From Candidatus Brevefilum sp. (GTDB lineage Bacteria; Chloroflexota; Anaerolineae; Anaerolineales; Anaerolineaceae), in NCBI GenBank assembly GCA_007119455.1, contig SKPR01000162.1:1-6435 (forward strand): a DNA stretch of 6,435 nt, given 5' to 3'. A program made the translations under genes and the position numbers. Every line of letters begins with the position of its first letter. The first letter of the stretch is position 1. Below the pieces are notes generated by a model, which saw nothing but the letters and a program-made list of their open reading frames with translations, was not told the origin of the DNA and made no database searches. Shown here one piece after another: positions 1 to 5,900 of this stretch.

Positions 1-257
1 CTTCGAACGGTGAATTTAAGCAGGATCACAACGGTTGCCATGATCACCAGCCCTACACCCAGGAACACTGCCCTTTCACGCCATTCGGGTTCGCTGAACA
101 TCCAAACCACAAACAATCCGGCTATCCAGAACCAGGAATCTCCAGAATGTGAAAATATTTTTAATACCAGCGATAAAGCTTTTTTTTCTTCGGAGATATG
201 TAGAGACTTCGAGAGGCGCGCATCCATTTCAAGCAGTTGCCTGACCCAACGTTTCAT
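1..257 (-). CDS. PAP2-family membrane phosphatase, N-terminal fragment (runs off left edge)
   Basis: The ATG is at 257-255 on the minus strand. Eighty-five codons are visible before the window ends, so the C-terminal part is missing. PAP2 enzymes are integral-membrane, acid-phosphatase-type enzymes that remove phosphate from lipid phosphates or polyprenyl diphosphates. What is visible is a charged N-terminal stretch (residues 1-34), the segment SHSGDSWFWIAG (36-47), a first hydrophobic segment at about 42-54, a second at about 62-80, and then KFTVR at 81-85. That last run matches the beginning of the PAP2 motif KX6RP, with Lys81 as its first residue. The rest of the motif and the catalytic histidines lie outside. 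The start overlaps the stop of the transferase gene by one base (TAATG), and AAAGGA at 263-268 sits 5 bases upstream. This is the third gene of the leftward operon. The family call is good; the substrate is unknown. Confidence 0.8.
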   Translation of the reverse strand, partial: MKRWVRQLLEMDARLSKSLHISEEKKALSLVLKIFSHSGDSWFWIAGLFVVWMFSEPEWRERAVFLGVGLVIMATVVILLKFTVR

Positions 258-1033
258 TATTTTCCTTTAAGATAATCCCTTAACAGGGCGATTTGGTGAG
301 GTTTGTCGCCATCCATAGCCATCTCAGCAAAAGGACAGATCAACGCTTTCCCAGTTACGCTCAGGCGTTTACAGATTTTATGGACCGCCTGATCAAGGGT
401 TACCAGTCTCAATGCAACCATGATCAGTGAGTCAAAGCCCAATAAACTGGCAAGTTTCAGGGGGCTCTTCCGGGCCTCTGCCAGTTTATGCCAGATCGGT
501 TTTTCAATATCAAAGATTGCTCGATCGACCACGTTTAAATCTCCGCCGCAAACACTGACATCCTTTAAATGTACAAAGGATCGGTTGGCTCTCGGAAATT
601 GCTCTTCCATCGTTTCACGGGTAATGACATTGTAATAAAGCATATAATCTGGCTGATCTGCCACTTGCTTAACCAGCCAATCGATCATCTCTGCCGTTAC
701 AGCTGGCAGATCTCCGCTTGCAATGATAACTTTAGAGTGGGAGGGATTTTTTCGTGTTACATGCAGCACACTGCTGTGAATATTCTTAAATAGATCGTTT
801 TGATCGGGTAAAAAATTGAGGGGTTTGCTTGATTCAACCCGGGTGTCATCTGGTAATCCGATTAAATAGAGGTTTTCCACCATTTCGGATGCGTTCAGGG
901 CATCAATCACCCATTGAACCATAGGTTTGCCCTGCAGTTCAATTAAACAACGAGCCCCATTGGGACTGATTGGATACAACGGATCGTCTGGTCTCAACTT
1001 CCCACCAGCCAGTATAACAGCATCCATTTTCAT
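257..1033 (-). CDS. MobA-like NTP transferase domain protein (nucleotidyltransferase)
   Basis: This 258-residue protein has the fold signature of GT-A nucleotidyltransferases, which join an NTP to a phosphorylated sugar, alcohol or cofactor and release pyrophosphate. Visible parts are DAVILAGG (4-11), GKPMVQWVIDAL (35-46), the metal-site candidate ASGDLPAV (105-112), YYNVITRE (133-140), CGGDLNVV (162-169), and a C-terminal DGDKPHQ (241-247). The loop after LAGG reads KLRPDDPLY rather than the usual GxGxR. The position where related proteins have Pro-Lys (KPKALLDVAG-like) reads GARCLIEL, so Arg28 stands in for the usual lysine. ATG at 1033-1031 is preferred: it overlaps the TAA of the upstream gene as TAATG and has AAAGG at 1044-1048, 10 bases upstream. 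A second ATG two codons later is possible. The protein belongs to a Chloroflexota type I recall as 'NTP transferase domain-containing protein'. Molybdenum-cofactor or sugar specificity is not supported. A cytosolic enzyme supplying an activated intermediate to the neighbouring PAP2 protein is an inference. Confidence 0.85.
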   Translation of the reverse strand: MKMDAVILAGGKLRPDDPLYPISPNGARCLIELQGKPMVQWVIDALNASEMVENLYLIGLPDDTRVESSKPLNFLPDQNDLFKNIHSSVLHVTRKNPSHSKVIIASGDLPAVTAEMIDWLVKQVADQPDYMLYYNVITRETMEEQFPRANRSFVHLKDVSVCGGDLNVVDRAIFDIEKPIWHKLAEARKSPLKLASLLGFDSLIMVALRLVTLDQAVHKICKRLSVTGKALICPFAEMAMDGDKPHQIALLRDYLKGK

Positions 1034-1959
1034 TAGTTTATAGCCTTTATTTCGGGTTTGAAACCGACAGCGTTGACCAATTTTTCGAGCATTTCGAAAT
1101 ATGTTTGATGCTGGCGGTAATCGACCTTCCCCTGGAAGCCGCTGGCTGCCAGCAGCGCAGCTTCCATCATATTCGTGCCAAATGACCGTCCATCATATCT
1201 GGGCGTGGTGGTCACCAGATATTTAACGCCCGCTTTTTGAAAAAGTTCAACATCGGCCTCTGTGGTGGTGTTCGTCACGATGATCTTCCCGGGTAGTTCA
1301 TCGGGCATATAACGTGTGATGTAGTGACAGTCACCAGCGATAACGCTCGCCCACTCAAAGGCCCAGGTATAACGCGGCTTGCGTTGATGCTGCTTATCAC
1401 CGACCGGGTAAACCCATCTGAAGGGTAACCGGCTGACAATGGGGATTAATAACGTTACCAGTAACTTAATCCCACGCTCGTTGCGGATAGGCAGCGGCAG
1501 ACCCAGGGAGTACATGGCATCGCCAAAAACACACTCATAACCGGCATCTAAAAATGATCGTAATAACCCGTACCGGTCAACGGCGGTCATGACCAGGGCT
1601 TTCCGTCCGATTTCATCCAGATAACCGCATATATTGGATTCAAGAACCGGGGCGGAACGGTTTTCAAGTGTGTTTTTTAACCCACATCCGTCGACAACCG
1701 GTGTGTTTTCAATATCCTGAACCATCGGCAACACAGAATGAAGTGGATACCATTTGCCAGCGACAAACAGGCCCAGATCGGTCCCACCCACGCCAAAAGC
1801 GTCGATTTTTCCATCCAACTCGCGAAACATTTGCCGGGCTGCTGTCATATCGCCATCAGTGGCAACCCGTTCAATGTGAACATCCTGTCCCAGCAGATTG
1901 ATTTCGACAGATTTATTCCGCTTTGATGAACCGATGCTGATGCTTAACGCTTTCTTCAC
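1033..1959 (-). CDS. Conserved protein of the family auto-named 'quinate 5-dehydrogenase' (function unproven)
   Basis: This is a 308-residue protein, probably soluble, and the first gene of the leftward operon. I recognise it from conserved runs: SISIGSSKRNKSVEI (6-20), TDGD (34-37), DGKIDAFGVGGTDL (49-62), PVVDGCGLKNTLE (87-99), AVDRYG (126-131), AGDCHYITRYMPDEL (208-222), IIVTNTTT (226-233), and TTTPRYDGRSFGTNMMEA (250-267). Proteins like this occur in Firmicutes and Chloroflexota and are often labelled 'quinate 5-dehydrogenase'. I see no GxGxxG dinucleotide loop and no shikimate/quinate dehydrogenase substrate motif, so I would not assert that reaction. A short hydrophobic stretch, LLVTLLIPIV (166-175), is probably buried rather than membrane-spanning. 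The start is GTG at 1959-1957. It is supported by AGAGGA at 1967-1972 with a spacer of about 7 bases, and by the promoter just upstream. The stop overlaps the next ATG by one base. Confidence 0.8.
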   Translation of the reverse strand: MKKALSISIGSSKRNKSVEINLLGQDVHIERVATDGDMTAARQMFRELDGKIDAFGVGGTDLGLFVAGKWYPLHSVLPMVQDIENTPVVDGCGLKNTLENRSAPVLESNICGYLDEIGRKALVMTAVDRYGLLRSFLDAGYECVFGDAMYSLGLPLPIRNERGIKLLVTLLIPIVSRLPFRWVYPVGDKQHQRKPRYTWAFEWASVIAGDCHYITRYMPDELPGKIIVTNTTTEADVELFQKAGVKYLVTTTPRYDGRSFGTNMMEAALLAASGFQGKVDYRQHQTYFEMLEKLVNAVGFKPEIKAIN

Positions 1960-1990
1960 TTAATTTTCCTCTGGTTTAAACCTAGCCGAA

Positions 1991-2018
1991 AGTATACCAC
2001 AGACCCGTTTCTCAACAA
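1991..2018 (-). promoter_or_regulatory. Predicted promoter of the leftward three-gene operon
   Basis: On the minus strand, TATACT (1991-1996) is preceded by TG plus one base, giving an extended -10 of the form TGGTATACT. A weaker -35 candidate, TTGTTG (2013-2018), sits 16 bases further upstream. Transcription would begin near 1984, about 25 bases before the GTG start at 1959, leaving room for the AGAGGA ribosome-binding site. The extended -10 is the strong part of the call. Confidence 0.5.
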
Positions 2019-2030
2019 TTTCTGTCTGTG
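1998..2030. repeat. 7-bp inverted repeat around the operon's -35 region, candidate operator
   Basis: CACAGAC at 1998-2004 is matched exactly in inverted orientation by GTCTGTG at 2024-2030, with 19 bases between. One arm abuts the -10 box and the pair brackets the -35 candidate, a position suited to a repressor site. The second arm runs straight into TGTGATACACA (2027-2037), itself a small palindrome. In about 150 bases of intergenic DNA a 7-bp pair is not rare, so chance is a real alternative. Confidence 0.3.
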
Positions 2031-2076
2031 ATACACAACACAAATACAACGGAATGGATGCACGAGCCATTAGCGG

Positions 2077-2104
2077 TATAATGGCAATGTTCAGTTTTGA
2101 AAGG
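2077..2104 (+). promoter_or_regulatory. Predicted -10 box and ribosome-binding site of the HAD hydrolase gene
   Basis: A perfect TATAAT lies at 2077-2082. The only -35 candidate at suitable spacing is weak: TGGATG at 2055-2060, 16 bases upstream. Transcription from this box would start near 2089. GAAAGG at 2099-2104 is a Shine-Dalgarno 9 bases before the ATG at 2114. The signals exclude the in-frame ATG codons at 2054, 2081 and probably 2087, because these lie upstream of or inside the promoter and lack ribosome-binding sites. Confidence 0.5.
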
Positions 2105-2113
2105 TTGATTATC

Positions 2114-2773
2114 ATGGCATACTCTGATCTGGCGATTTTATGGGACATGGATGGTACGATCATCGATTCGAGTGAATGTCATTACTTCACCTGGAAAGAA
2201 ACATTACGCTCTCTCGGATTCGAAATTGACCGTGAAGCTTATCATGAAAATTTTGGTCGCAATAATCAGACTCTCGTCCCTCTGTTAATTGGGTTTGAAC
2301 CCGATCCAGAGCAACTCAAAAATATCATCGAGAAAAAGGAAGCCCTTTACCGAAAATTGGCCCCTGAGGAAGCTTCATTGATTACTGGTGTCAGGTCTTG
2401 GTTAGCGGAAGCAGAGAATAGGCACTTTCACCAGGCAATCGCATCATCGGCGCCGATGGAGAATATCCAGGCGATCCTTGATGGCTTTAATCTGCGGCAA
2501 TATTTTGATGCAGTCGTCTCCGGGGCAGAACTGCCAGCCAAACCCGAGCCAGATGTTTTCATCAATGCTGCTCGGATTCTTGATCACGAACCTGAGTCCT
2601 GCCTGGTGATTGAGGATTCAATGGCAGGTGTGGCGGCTGCGAAAAATGCCGGTATGTATTGTGTGGCTGTAGCCACAGGTTATGCCCATTCCGAACTGCA
2701 TAGGGCCGATTTTGTTTTAGACGACTTCACCCATCCCCTGGAGGACATTCTGAGTAAAATAGGATTGGTTTGA
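2114..2773 (+). CDS. HAD-superfamily hydrolase, beta-phosphoglucomutase-like (subfamily IA)
   Basis: This complete 219-residue soluble enzyme is of usual length for the group. HAD motif I is DMDGT, with nucleophile Asp11 and acid/base Asp13. Motif II is in IASSAP (109-114), with Ser111 or Ser112. Motif III is Lys143 in AKPEPDVF (142-149). Motif IV is the acidic pair Glu167-Asp168 in IEDSMAG (166-172). The helical cap between about residues 15 and 83 carries His23, Trp27 and Arg49 in the spacing seen in beta-phosphoglucomutase (HxxxW, then GRNNQ). These enzymes act through an aspartyl-phosphate intermediate on phosphorylated sugars or similar small molecules. Whether this one is a mutase or a phosphatase cannot be told from sequence. 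It is transcribed divergently from the leftward operon with its own promoter. The ATG at 2114 is chosen because GAAAGG lies 9 bases upstream and the protein then begins just before the motif I strand. Confidence 0.9.
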   Translation: MAYSDLAILWDMDGTIIDSSECHYFTWKETLRSLGFEIDREAYHENFGRNNQTLVPLLIGFEPDPEQLKNIIEKKEALYRKLAPEEASLITGVRSWLAEAENRHFHQAIASSAPMENIQAILDGFNLRQYFDAVVSGAELPAKPEPDVFINAARILDHEPESCLVIEDSMAGVAAAKNAGMYCVAVATGYAHSELHRADFVLDDFTHPLEDILSKIGLV

Positions 2774-2830
2774 TCTCCAACCGGATGGGAAATCAAAATT
2801 TGCAGTGTGTCTGAAAATATGTTTCTGCTA

Positions 2831-2836
2831 TATAAT
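2831..2836 (+). promoter_or_regulatory. Predicted -10 box upstream of the macroglobulin lipoprotein gene
   Basis: TATAAT sits in an AT-rich tract. TGC immediately precedes the overlapping TATATA (2829-2834), so an extended -10 reading is also possible. No good -35 hexamer is found at 16-18 bases upstream. Transcription would start near 2843, leaving a leader of about 60 bases before the ATG at 2903. Confidence 0.4.
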
Positions 2837-2862
2837 ATGAAATATTACAGGTGTGTTTATTA

Positions 2863-2889
2863 AGAAAGGTTTGAATGACCGTTGTTTAA
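2863..2889 (+). other. Strong Shine-Dalgarno and four-codon minigene (MTVV) ahead of the macroglobulin gene
   Basis: AGAAAGG (2863-2869) is a better ribosome-binding site than the one directly in front of the main gene. Five bases later an ATG at 2875 opens a frame that ends at TAA 2887-2889 after only Met-Thr-Val-Val, 13 bases before the main ATG. The same site could instead serve a TTG at 2882, in frame with the lipoprotein, at a rather long spacing of 12 bases. Whether the short frame is translated is unknown. Confidence 0.3.
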
Positions 2890-2902
2890 ACGGAAGCTTA
2901 CC

Positions 2903-5900
2903 ATGAAACAAGCGGGAATCTCGGATGCAAAAATTTTCAGGTTGCAGGCGATTCTGGTATTGTTTGTGATCGTCAGCCTGGTTACGGGGTGCCGCCCACC
3001 CTGGCAACCACCCCCGGATGATGAAGATTTCGAAGTTGTCGACCAAGAAGCAATTTCGAACCAGATAAACGGAGGTCAGGACAACCGGGAATTACCGCCT
3101 GCGCTTGTGGAAATTGACCCGCTCCCAAACAGTGTCATTAACCTCAATCAACCCATCACATTCTATTTTAATCAATCCATGGATGCCAGCTCTGTTGAGG
3201 CAGCCATTCACTTTGAGCCCAGGGTCAGTGGGCGATTTGATTGGGAAACAGACCAAACCCTTACGTTCACACCCGATCAGTTGCTCATGGCAGGCAGCCA
3301 GCTACAATTGTCGATCAACACCCTTGCCCAGGCAGCCAATCGAAAAAATCTACAATCGCCAGTAGAAGTCCTTTATCGAACCGCAGAAAAATTGCGAGTG
3401 AGCCAGATTGTGCCAGCCGATGGATCGGAAAATGTTGACCCTGAAAGTGTAATCTTTGTTACCTTCAACCAGCCCGTTGTTCCTTTGGGTGATGGTTTGT
3501 CGGGTGAATCGGCTTTTACGCTTTCGCCTGAGGTTCCCGGGCATGGTGCATGGTTGAATACCAGCACTTATATCTTTACCCCTCAACCTTCCATGGATGG
3601 GGGAGAAGATTACACCATTATGATTAACCCTGATCTGATGGCTGTCTCAGGTGCTGGTCTGGGATCTTCCGAGGAACTGGCATCATATTTTTCCACTACC
3701 CAACCGGCAGTTTTGTCCGTTTATCCGCCCGCAGGCGAACGCCTCAGCCTTGATGGTCCGGTTGAAATCCAGTTTAATGTTCGGATGGATCCTGAGAGTG
3801 TTGTTGAGTATTTTAGCCTGACACGATCCGGTGGTTTGCCGGTTGCCGGACATTTTGAGTGGGAAGACGACCAAAAGCGAGTATCCTTCTTTCCGACATT
3901 AGACCTGGCCCGAAATGTAAATTACACGATCCGCCTTGCACCGGAAGCGAAATCAGTCGGTGGTCTCCAGCTCATTGAGGGTGTCAGAACAGACCGGCTG
4001 ACATTCAGGTCTTTCTCGGTTGACCGGACAATATCTCCGGAATTTCAGAGTTATTATAATGAATTTGGGCAATATCAAATTCAATTCACAACCCCCATTA
4101 ACCGGACTGACTATCTTGGGTATGTCAATGTTGACCCTGATATCAGCATGCAAAGTATTTTCCTGAGCGATAATGACCGCAGCCTCTATGTCAGTGGTTA
4201 TTTTCAACCGGAAACTTTATATACCATCACCCTGGATGCCGATCTTGAAGATGTATGGGGCGGTCGTTTGGGATCTCGGCAGACGTTCAACTTCACCACC
4301 CCACCTGCATCAGCCTCATTCAGCCTTGCGATGGGGTATACAAGTCATGATTTGCTGTTTGTTCCCGCCCAGGAGTCCGAATTTATTCTACAGGCTACAA
4401 ATCTCAACACCCTTCAAATCGATTTAGCCCCCATCAGTGTCAATGACCTGATTACGTTGCTCCATCCTGAGAATTATGAATATCGGCAGATATTCCTGCC
4501 TGAAGAATTGGAATCATCCACCCGTAACCTGGACCTGACACCGAATATTCGTGAGGTGTTGACCATCCCATTACGATATCAGGGAAATCCGTTATCCCCG
4601 GGTGTGTACTATCTGGGGTTATCATCTCCAGATGTTATTGATGAAGGTTTTCAAGCACATCAAAGGTTGTTGCTGGTTGTCAGTGAGAATAATCTGGTAA
4701 TGAAGATATCACCAGAACAGGTCTTTCTCTGGACAGCTCATTTAGGGGATTATGCGCCACTGGAGGATGTACCCGTTTCTGTCTACAATACAGAAGGTGA
4801 CATAATTGCCAGGGGTAGAACCGAACCGGATGGTTTGTTCATCAGTGATTTTTCCCGGATTGATGATCCCTTTGCCAGTTTTATTGCCCTGGTTGGTGAA
4901 CCCGGACAGGATGACTTTGCTTTTTCTATATCCACATGGGATGACTCATACGCTTTTTATGAAATGGGCATCAATCAAAATCCGATGCCCCCGCTTATTG
5001 ATGCCTATATTTACACAGATCGCCCGATTTACAGACCGGGAGATATGCTCAATTTTAAGGCTGTAATCTTTGCACGAGAAAATGGGATGCCAATCTCACC
5101 TGAATTTGACGCCGTGAATGTTGCAGTTTATGGTGAGCCTGGTAAATCAGGCATACCGGTGAAGCTTTATTCAGAGAGGCTGAACTTGAGCAATTTTGGC
5201 ACCGTATCCGGATCTGTGGATTTGCCGATCGATTCCCCAACCGGGGCTTATCGAATTGATGTTTCTCATGACGAAGAATTAATCCAGACCCATTATTTTG
5301 ATGTCGCAGCATACCGGAAACCGGATATTGATCTTTCTGTCAGATTCTCCCAGGCAGAAAACCTGTTGGGTGAGCCTCTGGCGGCTGAAGCCCAGGCTGA
5401 ATATTTCTTTGGATTACCCGCAAATAACCAGACTTATCAATATAACCTTTACAGGGAAGAAACCAGTTTCCATTTACCCGGATACCAGGTTGGGCCTTTG
5501 CAGGATTGGTGGTTGATGCCCATGCCGGCTTATTTCTACGAATTTGGTGTCCAGGTCGGTCATGGTGAAGGTTTGACAGATGAGGGTGGTCATGTGGATA
5601 TGGTTTTCAATCAAAACGATCTGGCCCTGGATGAAGTCAGCCAGGGACACACTCAGCTTTACAGATTGGAAGTTGTGGTTACAGACCAATCTGGTTTCCC
5701 GGTCAGCCAGCGTGATTCCATGGTGGTTCATCCTGAAACATTTTATATCGGTGTAAAGCCAGAGGCTTATTTTGGATCAGCAAATACTTCTTTTGAATTT
5801 TCACTCGTGACCGTTGATTGGGATCAGAGGCCGGTCGATGGTGTTGAGATTGAAGCCGTCTTTGAAGCAATCTCATGGGAAGTTGTGGAAACCAATAACT

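Larger units (their letters stand above)
2774..2902. other. 129-base intergenic region, no clear terminator
   Basis: Only weak pairings are seen after the HAD stop: GGTT at 2768-2771 with AACC at 2779-2782, and an imperfect GATCTCC/GGAAATC pair nearby. Neither is followed by a T run, so no intrinsic terminator is called. The right part holds the predicted promoter and ribosome-binding sites of the macroglobulin gene. Read-through from the HAD gene is possible. Confidence 0.5.

Noticed and set aside
10..270. Plus-strand frame of 86 codons beginning near the left edge
   Set aside because: It lies opposite the PAP2 gene, whose minus-strand translation shows membrane segments and the start of KX6RP. 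The plus-strand product looks like no known protein and has no ribosome-binding site I can see.
2027..2037. TGTGATACACA as a CRP/FNR-type site
   Set aside because: The arms are only four bases with a three-base centre, which does not match the spacing of TGTGA-N6-TCACA sites. I kept it only as an extension of the longer inverted repeat.
2054..2113. Longer HAD protein starting at ATG 2054
   Set aside because: The extra 20 codons include the TATAAT box and precede the likely transcription start. The good Shine-Dalgarno is placed for ATG 2114, and HAD proteins normally begin a few residues before DxDGT.
1960..2163. Minus-strand frame of 67 codons upstream of the operon
   Set aside because: It covers the intergenic promoters and the antisense of the HAD gene start, shows no family features, and ends exactly where the real gene begins.
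2768..2800. Possible terminator after the HAD gene
   Set aside because: Stems are only 4-6 pairs with a mismatch or large loop, and no T run follows.
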